A DNA stretch of 64,000 nt from Chamaea fasciata (Eukaryota > Chordata > Aves > Passeriformes > Sylviidae): NCBI GenBank assembly GCA_029207755.1, contig JARCOQ010000025.1:3898820-3962819 (forward strand), given 5' to 3'. Below are positions 35,491 through 58,400 of the stretch, in pieces; position 1 is the stretch's first letter, and every line of letters starts with the position of its first letter. The position numbers and the translations under genes are program-made. Under the pieces are notes generated by a model that saw only the letters and a program-made list of their open reading frames with translations, did not search any database and was not told the origin of the DNA.

Positions 35491-36046
35491 AGAGGTTGGA
35501 TCAGGGAAAGGCTGGGCAGCAGGAAGGACTGGGTATCAGGAGAGGCTGGATCAGGAAAAGGTTGGATATCAGGAAAGGCTGGATCAGGAAAAGGTTGGAT
35601 CAGGTAAAGGTTGGATATCAGGGAAGGTTTGAGATCAGGAAAGGTTGGATCAGGTAAGCTTGGATCAGGTAAAGGTTGGATATCAGGGAAGGTTCGAGAT
35701 CAGGAAAGGTTGGATATCAGGATCAGTAAAGGCTAAATCAGAGAAAGGTTGGATCAGGGAAAGGTTGGGTATCAGGAGAAGGTTGGATCAGGTAAAGGTT
35801 GGGTATCAGGGATAGGTTGAGTATCAAGGAAAGGCTGGATATCAGGGAAGGTTGGATATCAGGAAGGGTTGGATCAGGGAAACGTTGGATCTGGGATAGA
35901 TTGGAGATCAGGGAAGGTTGGATATCAGGATCAGTAAAGACTAAATCAGAGAAAGTTGGATCAGGGAAAGGTTGGATATCAGGGAAAAGCTGGATCAGGG
36001 ATCGGTTGGATATCAAGGAAAGGCTGGATATCAGGAAAGGCTGGAA
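35485..36046 (+). repeat. Minisatellite, GGTTGGATATCAGGAAA-type, with higher-order period
   Basis: About 560 bases of imperfect 15-17-base units alternate GGTTGGATATCAGGAAA with GGTTGGATCAGGAAAA variants. The variant GATCAGTAAAGRCTAAATCA occurs at 35,721 and again at 35,929, giving a 208-base higher-order period. The array stays open in one + frame for long stretches (products like WIRKRLDIRKG), which follows from the repeat rather than from coding function. Confidence 0.9.
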
Positions 36047-36439
36047 AGCCATGAATAACTCCAACCTTTCACTGTTTCAAAAAAATTTTAGCATAACAGT
36101 TCCACTTCATTTTGCTTTATTAAACAATGTAGGTCAGGGAGTTTCTATTTTGCAATTTTGCTGTGTAGGCTCTAAAATTGTTTTGATCCCAGACCGTGTC
36201 AGTCCTGCAGGGATCCAGCATTCTGAGCACCAGGGTTCTTGTTTTGGTTTTTTCCCCCCAAATTAACATCCTCAGGGTTTTTGGAGGTTTTAGAAAAACA
36301 CAATACAGAAACCTGGCAAAGAAGGCTTTGGGAATATGCCACTCCATAATGGTTTTTAAATTGAACTCAGAATCTGCTGCTGAGGTCCTGAAATTCTGAA
36401 ATATTTAGTGATTATTGCTTTTTGTGAAGTTATTTGGTC

Positions 36440-37450
36440 AAATATCCCGCTGTTCACTTCCGGGTGACTGGGATAGCAACAGTGCAGCTTCAGCAAATGT
36501 AATCTATGAGGAACAGTCACCATCATCTTCCCATTCTGCCTCCCCGTCTGCAGTGAGTTATTTACCAGCACCAGGAGAAGCTTTCCCAGAGTTCAGCTGT
36601 CTGAGGAGGTGGAACAAGCAGAGAGTGCTGTGCCTGACAAGATAAACCTCAGAGAACGCAGAACAGCCGGGAATGTCCCTCCAGACCTGAGTTTGGAGTC
36701 ACTGAAGGCAGTTTGGAAGCAGGGACCAGAAGGGACAGATCTGCCAGTCCAGCAAAGCCAGGGGCTGCTGAGGTCACCCCCACGTGGGATTCCACAGCCT
36801 CAGGAATGGGGATCCTGCAAAAAACCCCCCATGAATGTGACAGTTCCAGGAGTGAGAGGAAAAACCACAGAAATCATGACAAGGGAGAGTTTTCCATGGA
36901 AATGGAGGAAGGTCAGCCAGCCCCCGAAGGCACCTCAGCAAGTCAGGAAGTGCAGAACCAGGAGGAAGGATCCAAAGCCGAACAGCAAGTGGTGATAAGG
37001 TGAGTGTGGAGCAGCTGAAAGGTGGCAATGGTAAACCAGGAGTCACCAGGAAAGACCAGGAGCAGAAAACCCCAGGAAAGGCAGAAGGGTGCTCTGCAGA
37101 GTGACACTACCCAGGGTTTGATGGGAATAACCTTCCCTTGAGGAGCTCCGGGAGAAAAACCTGTGAGGATGATTCATTGGCCAGGTCCAGCTCTGAAAGG
37201 CAAGACCTCTAAATCTCCAGCCTTTCCAGTATCCCACTGCCTTCCATGGAGGCACAGGAGGGTGCAGGGACAGTGAACAGACACCACGGAGAGGGACACG
37301 TGGAGCTGCCCAGTGAAACCAGAGATGGAACTTCCCAGCCTGAGGGGAATTCTCCAGTGAGGCAAACACCAGTAATTCCTGAGCCATGGAGGGTCCCCAG
37401 GGGCTGTAAGGGCGCCCCAGCAGCAGGAGTGGCTGGAAAACGGCTCTGAC
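36440..37450 (+). pseudogene. Coding-like remnant, unrecognised, frameshifted
   Basis: One frame reads from about 36,590 (QLSEEVEQAESAVPDKINLR, then LSLESLKAVWKQ). After about 36,715 a different frame looks more protein-like (RSASPAKPGAAEVTPTWDST, then EGTSASQEVQNQEEGSKAEQ). The second frame runs to a donor-like AAG|GTGAGT at 37,000. A further Glu/Pro-rich open stretch lies at 37,246-37,449. The charged, low-complexity composition suggests a scaffold or cytoskeletal-type protein, but I cannot name a family. It may be a decayed exon set, a real gene with an assembly error, or chance. Confidence 0.3.
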
Positions 37451-39029
37451 TGACTGACAGTGACTTCTAGAACATGTTCTAATCAATTTTCCAATGAGGC
37501 TCATTTAAAGCATTGGTTCTTTTCACACGGTCGTCTTTTTTTATTTTTTTCTTTTCCCCTCAGAAACTGGTTATAGGGGGAAAAGTGTTTGATGTGTCCT
37601 TATCTAAGGTGCATGAGGACCTTGTGGATGGTTTCAGGGACACTCTGCCCTGAGCTGCTGTCCCTGTGTCCCTTTGCAGGCCACATCTGCTGCTCCAGCT
37701 TTGCTTCTCTGAGTGCTGGGAGTTCTGAACGAAGTTATTTATTGCCTCTGCTGCCAGTGTGATCCTGACTCACTTCCTGCTCCTGTGCCAAGCTATCTCC
37801 CGTATCCAGTCCATCTAATCCTTGCCACGTGGGTTCCAGCCACAGGCAAGGCAGGTTTGGGCTGACGTGGGGCTTTTCTCCAGTGCCTGGTGCATGTTTC
37901 CATCAGGATCCCTCATGTTCCTGCTGGGCCAGGGAGAACAGGGGAGAGTTGGTTCTGCCAGTCCCAGGGCAGCAAAGAAGCCACTGATGCTGCTCCATTG
38001 GTTTGTTTCCTGGGATTTTTACATCCAACACAAAACCCTGGGGCTGAATACGGTATTTGACATAATTCTGTAATTTTGCTTTTTCTGAACGCAGCACAAT
38101 CACTTCAGGTCCGTCATCCAGGGGGATTTGGTTCGCAAACCTCTGTGTGAGGAGAGAAAACTCTGGGTTCTGTTCAGTAACATAATTCCTTTGGTTTCAC
38201 TTGTGGCACCACAACATCCTCAGCCTGGGTGTAGAGCTGAGACTGAAGTCCCATCTTTAATTATTTATTCCTAATTAGGGATTGGATTTTTTTATCTCTG
38301 TAGAGGTAAAAACTGACCTTGGGACAGACTCAGCTGCCAGAGCAGCTTCCTCAGTGTGGTTTTTGCCTGTAAGAGCTCTCCCCAGTTTTCTCTGAACGAG
38401 TGATCAAGGAGTGTTGATGTACAGGGTACAGGGGACTCACACCTGTGGTTTGGGCTGGCAGGGATATTTTACAGAGGGACGTCACCCCCAGAACTCACTG
38501 ACACATCAGCCCCACGGCTGTCAGAACAACACGCTGCAGGGGTTTATTTTATTCATAATTTAGTGATGATCTCCTGACATCAGAGGTGCAGAATGACAGC
38601 AGAAAAGTGGGAAAAGGATCCCCTTGGTCCAGTCTGCAGAAGGAGAAAGGAATAAAAGACTGGGCTTCACTTACTCAAAATTCAAACTGATAGGATTTGC
38701 TCTTTGAAAGTAAGAGAGTATCTCATTTTGGCTTTGAAACTTTAGATGTTTTTAAGGGCTAATGAAGCACAGTGAGGCAGTTGTGAGTGGAATTCTTCAC
38801 AAGGACAGCTGACTGCTCAAACAGCTTTTAAAACAAAGACTTTGGGAATTCAAAGGGCTTTAAAGCAGCTCTGGACTGTGCTCAGCTGCTGGGTGACCCA
38901 TTGAGGTTTGCTGTGGAGCAGAACACGTACAAATCCTCCCTGGCTGGAGAAGGGCTGTGAAATATTTAATACTCTGAGTAGCCTGTGCAGATATTTCTGT
39001 AGATTTCAGGAAAAAAGTTTTTTACAGAA
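37451..39029. other. Intergenic, no gene recognised
   Basis: AT-rich sequence with only short frames. TTTATT hexamers near 37,735 and 38,542 could in principle serve PHTF1 as distal poly(A) signals, but nearer candidates exist. Confidence 0.45.
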
Positions 39030-39205
39030 AGAGTAATAATAAAGTATTGGAATGGTCTACCTGGGGAGGTGGTGGATTCACCATTCCTGGATGTGTTGAA
39101 GAAAAGCCTGGATGTGGCACTTGGTGCCAGGGTTTAGTTGAGGTTGGGGTTGGGTTGGACTTGATGATCCTGGAGGTTTCTTCCAACCTAATGACTCTGA
39201 TTGTG
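39030..39205 (+). repeat. CR1-like LINE 3' fragment
   Basis: GGAATGGTCTACCTGGGGAG, GGTGGATTCACCATTCCTGG and TTGGACTTGATGATCCTGGA, followed by GGTTTCTTCCAACC, are classic CR1 3'-region motifs. Confidence 0.9.
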
Positions 39206-40931
39206 TTCCTCCCCAGAGGCTGGGTATGTTGTGTGTCCTCACCCTGACCACTGAGGACAGTGACAAATCCAGACCTTTAATCCCAGAGGAACTGGCAGCA
39301 CTGAAATGATTTCCCTGCCATCACCTCTCCCGTTTTCCTGTGTGAATGTGACCTGACCTGTGTGGGATTTCCCCTTCCCCTTCTCTGTGCTTCCTGCATC
39401 CACGTGGCCTTGGGACGCTACACAATGGATGGAAGTGCTGGGTGTAAATATTTATCTACTGCACAGCACCTTCACACAGACTCCTGAGGTTCTGACTGGA
39501 GAGAAACCTGCAAATCACTCATTATTTTTACACAGATCTTAAAACTCAACTCCAGTTCATGGCCTGTTGGTTGTGCACTGTCTAAACCAGGCTCTTGGTT
39601 GGCTTTCAGGGGTGTGACCCAGGTTTTACCCACAAACATGCTGCTTTTCTGGAAAACAAATGCAATTTATTATTGGATGTTTCCTTGACCCCCCCCCCCC
39701 ATTCCAGTAACAGATGTCCAAAAAGCTGGTACAAAAATCATCAAGTGCTGTAGAAACCGTTGGGAATGATGAAGTGCTTGTCCTGCAGGTTTATTTGCAC
39801 ATTTTGCTATATAAAACTGTCACCTCCTTTTACATCTCACAACTTTTCCTTGTACAGAAAACAGCTGGGAACAATTTACTACCAAAAATTCCTCTGCTAT
39901 TTTACCCTCCTGTGAAGGAATGAGCAGCTCCCCAGTTTTTGCTCTTTCCACTACTAATAAACAGAAGCCATAGGAGCCAGTGAAGGGAAATGTTACAGAA
40001 GCCTTCCAATATTTCCTTGCTCTCCATGACCTTTCTAAACATGAACCTGAGGAAGTCCTTGTCAAAGCTGTTTTTTCCCCCCAGATTTCCTCCCCAGGTG
40101 TTCAGGGCGAGGCTCTATTGCAGCGCTGGGCTGCAACAGCTGCTCACAGCATGGAGCAGAGCTGCTGTCACAGCCAGGACAGGATGAAGCTGAGTATTCC
40201 AGGGAACAGATGTGGCAAAACATTCTCCAGCTCATGAACACTTTGCCTGTAGTGTGTGTGGAAAGGTTTTTCTCCTGTAACCATTGTCCTTAAGAAATAC
40301 CGATAATTTCTTTGCAGCAGCCCCAGCACAAGCCACCAGCAGGATTTGGGTGTTGTTGGATTTGGCAGCAAGGAGGGGGAATTCACCTGGTGCATCCTGA
40401 GGTGTTTCAGCATGGAGGCAAAGCCTTGAGCACACAGAGCTTTAAGGAAAGAAAAGCTCTTCAGCACAGCCAGGTCAGTGCAGCAAAGGATTCTCTACCT
40501 GGAATATTCCAGTGCAGCCCCAGGAAGGCTGGCAGGGCCAGGAGGGCTCAGTCCCTCCTGTCACATGCCCAGGGTGCAGGTTTGACAGAAACATGGCCCC
40601 AGTGACAGCCACTGGTGTCCCCCCAGCTGCAGCTCTTGTATGGCTTTAGTGTTTGATGTCCCACACCAGTTCCTGCTGGTTCAGTGCCAGCTGCCAGCAT
40701 TTGGCCCCATTAATCCAGTTTTTCTGTGCACGCCATGGGATGACATCACTGATGAGACCAGGTCATTCTGGATGTTGTAGAGCAGTAAAGCAGAAAGAAA
40801 ACTTCTGATACACACTGTGGGAATCTGTTTAAAAATCGGAATTACAGATTTCCGTCAGTTTTCTTCTTTCTGCCCACACTGCTGGCTCTCTGGTGTGTGG
40901 TGGAGATGCCCAGGGCTGATGTTCTGCCAGT
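39206..40931 (-). other. PHTF1: Candidate PHTF1 3' UTR and flank
   Basis: No gene is recognised on the + strand. For PHTF1, AATAAA-type signals (TTTATT on +) lie at 39,790-39,795 and 39,666-39,671, implying a 3' UTR of about 1.1-1.3 kb. A poly-C run is at about 39,690. Two degenerate zinc-finger-like patches are treated under findings. Confidence 0.4.
39790..39795 (-). terminator. PHTF1: PHTF1 candidate poly(A) signal
   Basis: This is the first AATAAA (TTTATT on +) found downstream of the PHTF1 stop. A second is at 39,666-39,671. Confidence 0.4.
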
Positions 40932-52200
<11,269 letters not shown>

Positions 52201-52274
52201 GGGGGGCGGCGGGACCGGCGCGGCCCCGGTACCGACCCCGGCCCGGCACCGAACCCGGCACCGACCCCGCTCCC

Positions 52275-52288
52275 GTTACCCTGGAAAC
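52275..52288. promoter_or_regulatory. RFX X-box motif
   Basis: GTTACCCTGGAAAC fits the RFX half-site pair GTTRCC-NN-RGNAAC exactly. It lies 75 bases upstream of the PHTF1 ATG. Confidence 0.6.
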
Positions 52289-52409
52289 CGCCCGGCGCTC
52301 GATTGGCTCCGCCTGCCGCCCCCCCCTCACCCGCCCAGGCAGCGGCAGTCGAGCGCCGAGCACCCTCCCCCCCGCCCCAGCCGCAGAGGAAAGAAGCGCC
52401 CAGGCGGGT

Positions 52410-55400
52410 AAAGGACAAAATCAGACTTTTGTTTATTAAAAAAATACTTTACAGGAAAAAAATTCTATGCATTCCGCAGGACTATTTTACAAAGAAATAG
52501 CTTAACAGTTTGACACTGGTGTACAGTCAGCTACCGACAGCGCGGGGGGGCGCGGGGCCGCCCCCGCACACGCGCGAATGTCAATAAATACACTAAGGCC
52601 GCACAAAGCAAACAGTCGTCCAGGCAATTGTACACGTCCTCTGGAGGCAGAGACCTTAGATAAATTAAAACCACAGAAAAAAATAATCGTAGCTGCCAAT
52701 CAAATCAAATTAAATCACGAAACAGCAATACAGGAGTCGGTATCTTTACATGTTGTACAGAGAGATCAGGAGAAAGCGGGTGTTTGTCTGAATGCTCGGG
52801 GTGCCCTGGCCACTGCTCAGAGCCCACGGGAAGGGACAGAACAGGCTCTGGGGGAGAGGAAAGGATCCCTCCGCTCCTCTCCCAGCCCCTCAGCCAGCAC
52901 GGGGCTGCACAGGCTCAGCACTCCTCGGGAACTGCAATTGCAGAGTTCATCACTCAGCTCATTCCCCACCCCAAAGCGGGGCGGTCACGCTCCATGAAGG
53001 ATTTGGGGAAAGCTCTGACAATTTGCCTTGTCCAGGGGAACTGAACTGTAACACGCAGTAAAGCTGGCAGAGCACAGCAGAGCCCCTGTGAAAAGTGTCC
53101 CTTATGAATCCCCTGGGAACACCTGGTGGAGTCCCCCCTTCCTGGAAGAGAAGGTGGCAGGAACCTGCACAAAGCGACCTGGAGTTTGTCTAGAGGAGAG
53201 AGGAAACCAAAGCCAGCCGCTATTTCAGCTTTACACTGCATTTGTGAGTCCATTGCTAGCACAGCTGAGCCACTTGCCTTTAGCCCTGGGATGCTTTAGT
53301 CACCAGCACTCGATTTAAAGTGGAGCCTAAGCCTCAGTTCTGTTTCACAGACAGAGCACTTGGTCAGTGACAGCTGTCTCCAGCACAAAGCTGGAGTGTT
53401 TTCTACCGGACACACATGACAGAGCAGATCCTCATAAATGGAGCATGGAGGATTTGCAGTAACTGACCAGCACATTCATATTTAGGAACTGTTCTGTATC
53501 TGCTTTCCACTGAGAATAACAGAATGTTAAGATGTTGGAATGGACCTTAAAAATCACCCGGTCCCAACTCTCTGCCGTGTGCAGGGACACCTCCCACTGG
53601 GCCAGGCTGCTCAACCTGGCTTTGAAAACTTCCAGGGTTGGTGCATCCACAAACCTCCCTGAGCAACCAGATCCTCACCACCCACCAAATTTCTTCCTTA
53701 TCTCTAACCTAATTTCCTCCTCGTTTGATTCCCCCTTGTCCTGTCACTCAGTTCCTGACGAACAGCCCCTCTCCAGCCTCCCTGTAGCCCCTGCAGATCC
53801 TGGAAGGGGCCGTGAGGTGTCCACACTGAACAGCCCCAACTTTCTCAGCTTTAGAATGAGCCATCAAATGTGCCAAAGTTTGATTAGCTCATTAAGGAGC
53901 CTGCTTTATGAAATCATGGAGAAAATCAAATAGCAGCTATTTGACATGAGATATTCAGTAATATTTACTGGTTTTGTTCTGCTCAAACACTAAGTGGCTT
54001 GAACTCATACTTCCTGTCCAAACTGCTCTAGCTCATAAAAAAAAAAAATCAGTGTTCTACAGGTCTTGGGCTGGAAAACATTTGCCTTTGTGCCATCAAG
54101 GTTTTGTTGCAGGCAACTGAAGCAATGGCTGGAGAGTGAGCAGCTTCCCGAGCAATCCCTCTCACACTTTACATCCAGAGCTGAGGTGGAATTTGAAAGT
54201 CTGCCAGTTTGGTTAAAGCACAGCAAAGCTGAGCATGGATTTAGTAAGAGATTCTTAAACAGCTTGTTCCTCTCTCCCTCAGTCTTCCAAAATAGTATAG
54301 CATCAGCAACATTCAGGTCATTCAGAGATACCTTTATTTATGCGCATTTCAATCTGACATTAGGTTTTAAGTTAGTAACTGAGCAGAGCACAGAGAGCAT
54401 GATGCTATTGGTCATGGCCCTCCATGCAAGAGGAAGCCAGAGCATTTTCCGGGTATTTGTAGGCTGATTTTCAGGCTGTTGTGACAGATTTCACTACAGC
54501 TACAGCTTGGAAAGTAGCACAAACCACCCTGGTCTTCCTTCATCCATTTGAAAACGTGCTATTAGAATTTTCAGAGGACTTCCAAATGGATTTCATTCCA
54601 TTCCAATTTTCCCAATAAACAGACAGGCTGGTGCATGGGGGCTCTCACTCTGTTTATTCTGCCTCTGCAGGCTTGCTTGGCCCCTGCAGGTGTGACAGTT
54701 CCTGAGAGATCAGTGCTGGCTGCCAGGGAAGGGCCAGAGCAGCACGGGAGGGGCGCGGAACGGGCACGTGGAAGACTCGCAGACTTGGTCAAAAGGAAAG
54801 AGAACACCCCTGGGGAATCTTTGAATGTGAAGGATGAACTGAAACCACTATTGCCTGTGAGGAATTTTACTTTGCACAACCCTTAAAGCTATGAAATTCC
54901 TCTCAACATAAAAAGTGGAAAAAAACCCACCAGAGAACTGACGGCTCGTTCCTGAGCCGCGCTGAGTCATCTAGAATTTCTGCTAAGATTAAATTACACC
55001 CCTGCATGAATCACATTACTTCTCATCATAAAAGCTTTCCATTCTAACACCTTATTTACACAGATTACTAAACGAGTCACTACCACTTCAATCTGTAAAT
55101 TAGTTTTAAATTGAAATATTTCCTAGTCCTCATTTTTGTACCGAAGACAATACATACATACACATAAGGAGTAATACAGGTTCTAACTAATCACTGCAGT
55201 ATCTTCTGAGGATTATTTCTCTATCAGTTTAAAATAGTGACCTCTACACTGAGGTGCTAATATGTATATAAAAGCCTACACAAACAATATTGCACAAAGT
55301 AAGATTTATAATAGAGTAACATATTTTAGAGACCCTTATAAAGAGAAGAGTAATAATTGATATTAAAAAGATGCATCCAGAACTAACACAGCATCTTTGC

Positions 55401-58400
55401 TTTTGTCTAGTCTAACATAGTGTTTCAAATCTTTCCTACCCCAGTGAGGATTAGAACAAATAAAGTTATCTGGAGACAGCTTAAGTTGCACCAAACCCCA
55501 ACTTGTACTCTAAATGTGGGGAGGGGGGGGGAGGGAGAGGGAAAAGGGACTTTTCCTTTTGATGACTGGAAAGGGCAGTAAGAAACGGGGTGAGTGAAAG
55601 TCAAATACAGATTACACGTTAACATCCAGAAATATTGAAAGATCGTTTAAAAACTGTTGATAGCTGACACTCTACACATTGAGCATGTGCTGCTGATTTT
55701 TCCACAGTAACTGGGCACCCAGGAGCTACACGTGGAAAAAGCAGTCCAACGCCAAAAGATTTTTTATTGTGAAATACTAATACAGAACTTACACAGTAAG
55801 GCTGTCCTTATTCTAGGAAGTCAGGTATCAGCTCAATGCTTATTCTATTAAGTGCATCAGTACAAGGGAAAGTGTGGATCCATTGGACACGTTACGACCC
55901 GATCAAAACAAGCTGCCGAGTTGGTTAAGTATTTTAAAGCCTTAAAGTGCTCAAAGATAGCAGTTTCCTCCACAAAGACTACCAAGAGGTTCTCTAATTT
56001 TGACACTATCGTTTATCACGGTCAGGGAAGATGTATTTTGGAAGCAAAAACCCTCACACCAAACAACATAAGCAGTGCTATGAGAAGTGTTAGGTCAGTA
56101 AGTCATTGCATTTCAACAGGAATCAGACACTTGCTTCAGTTCTTTTTACAGGTCACCCTTGTAGGAACTGTAAGAAACATCAATTTCTATAGCTTGTATA
56201 TAAACCAAGAACAGACATACCAAAAATTCCACAAATCATCAAAAGTGCTGTGCTTTCTCTATTTTTTCTTTTTTTTTTCCTTTTTTTTCTTTTTTACTTT
56301 TTTAAGCAATTAAAATGAGATGGGGAAGTCACTTTGCAAGTCTTCTACAAAAGCATCACTTTCTGGTGAAGATCAGAGATAAAGTAAAAGTAGGGAAATA
56401 ACACTGACCAATGGAGTTCAATCATTTCACGTTCCTGGAGGAATTTCAATCTGACTTTGAGAAGATATTCAACATCTCTTTACTTAAACAGAAAGAAGTG
56501 GTAGACCACTGTTACAGGTTGTACTAAGGGGTTAAAATACAACTTGAATTTTGCATAATCTGTGTAAAAAAGATATGCTTGACATTTTGGAATGTCACCT
56601 TTCTTTATAGAATTATAGGCAAGATTTCTCCAATAAAACATAAGCCAGTTATAAAACTATAACTTCACATCAAAATTTTAAAAAGTTGTTTAAAAAATGT
56701 TTGAATATATACATATCACACAGAAGAGCCTGCATGATCCTGTGGATTGTGTTGCTGATCAGACTCTATTTTAAAACCTGGAAGGGGCTGGGCCACCTGA
56801 TCTGGTTGCACAAGTCCTGATATTGAAGAAACAGAGGAGGAGAGCACCCCTGGGGCAAGCTGAATTTCTATACCTGGTTCTTCAGACTCTATTTTTACAC
56901 TCACACCTTGGGGTTCACCTTCTGCCTCTGTGTTTCCAGGGACATCACTGTTCAGGCTTGAATTGCTCTCTGCTTTTGGAGAAGTCTCCCCCACGGGGTG
57001 ATACTGTTTGAGTCTGATGTGCCAGGCTAAGCTGCAGACTGCTGACACTGTTTTGAACTGATGAATGACATTTCTAGGGATGAAGTAGATGTCATTGTCA
57101 CACAACTGAATCCTAGCATAGCGAATGCCTTCCCGTCTCATTTGGTTTAGTTTGGCTTCGTCCACCCATTGAACACACTGGGAGAAGGAGAGATGGGAAA
57201 GTTAGTGGTAAACTCTTCAAACAATCCAGGATCTTCCTATTTTCAAGTGAATTCATGTCTAAATCAGAATGTTTTTGTTTCATGGGTAAAACTTCAAATT
57301 CAAATGAGAACTGGACTTTTAAAATACAATTTTTCAGATGTGCACATCTTGAGAGGAGAATGAAGAGGTTTCTATCGTTACAGTTAAAAACAACAATGGG
57401 CTGCACTGTTTGGACTGGCAGGACTGAGTTTAGATGTTTCCATAGCCTAAGACAACATCAGACATCACAAAAAAAGCAGCAACAGGCACACATGGCTTAA
57501 TCAACAGATTGTTTCTATAGCACACCCTGGGACTCACAGCATGAACCCCAGCTTGGGGGAAAGGAAAAGAAAAAGGTCCCTTTCCAGCTGAACTATTTTA
57601 ACCTGAAACACAAGGAAATTTACCCAAGAGAGCTGAGAACTGAGGGGATACAAAAGGGCTGACTTTAGGGAGAAGCTGGGATCTGTCAGAAACTCCTCCC
57701 AAAACACCAGGAATGAGCTGTCATGAGGGCAGATTTGATACCTGTGACACTGGAGGTTCATGCAGGTCCAGCTGAAGTCTCTGCACAACATCAGTGAAGT
57801 CTTCAGCATGAAAACAAACCACATCTTTGGTTATCCGAGGCTGGTCACTCCTAGGGAAAAGAGAGAAATCCAAGAATTTTGGAAGTATTTGAGTTACAGA
57901 GCATTACAGCTCTCCCCAGCAGAAAGCTTCATTGAACTAATGCCCTGCTCCAGTGTTACACTGTGCACAAAGTCTCAACACTTCTCAATAGTGTATTATT
58001 TTGGAAAAGAGGGATAATTCATAGATTTCCCTTTTTTCTTTCTCCATTTTTGCTGCATTCACAACTGAAGCAATGTTGGCATGGACAATATACTGAAAAG
58101 CCTGAGAACCAGGTTCAAACTGCCACTATCAAAGTTCTCTGTGTTCTAGGAACCACAATTTACCTCAATTCTTCCATTCTGTAATTGGACAGAATAATTC
58201 TGCCTTAAGGGAAAAACGTAAAATTACAAAGTAACACTGAAGTTAAAGCAGTGAGGAGATTTATTCAACAGCTGTGAACCAGAGTATAGGAAATACTGGC
58301 CTCTTTTATTCTAATGATATTGCTAATCATGCTATCCAATTTCTACTATAATTTCTAGCTATTACAATAATGCAAGTCCAGTTTCTCTGCAAGGTCAACA

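Larger units (their letters stand above)
52415..56715 (-). other. RSBN1: RSBN1 3' UTR, about 4.3 kb
   Basis: AT-rich, frame-poor sequence follows the stop. A long 3' UTR is also known for mammalian RSBN1. It contains a sense-oriented CR1 fragment, a CT-type T-rich run at 56,262-56,300 and several AATAAA-type signals. No separate gene seen. Confidence 0.65.

Noticed and set aside
34899..35657. 252-codon open frame on the + strand
   Set aside because: Its second half is CR1 and minisatellite sequence, where lack of stops follows from the repeat unit.
35738..36064. 108-codon - strand frame rich in SLISNLSLIQ-type repeats
   Set aside because: This is the antisense reading of the minisatellite, not a leucine-rich protein.
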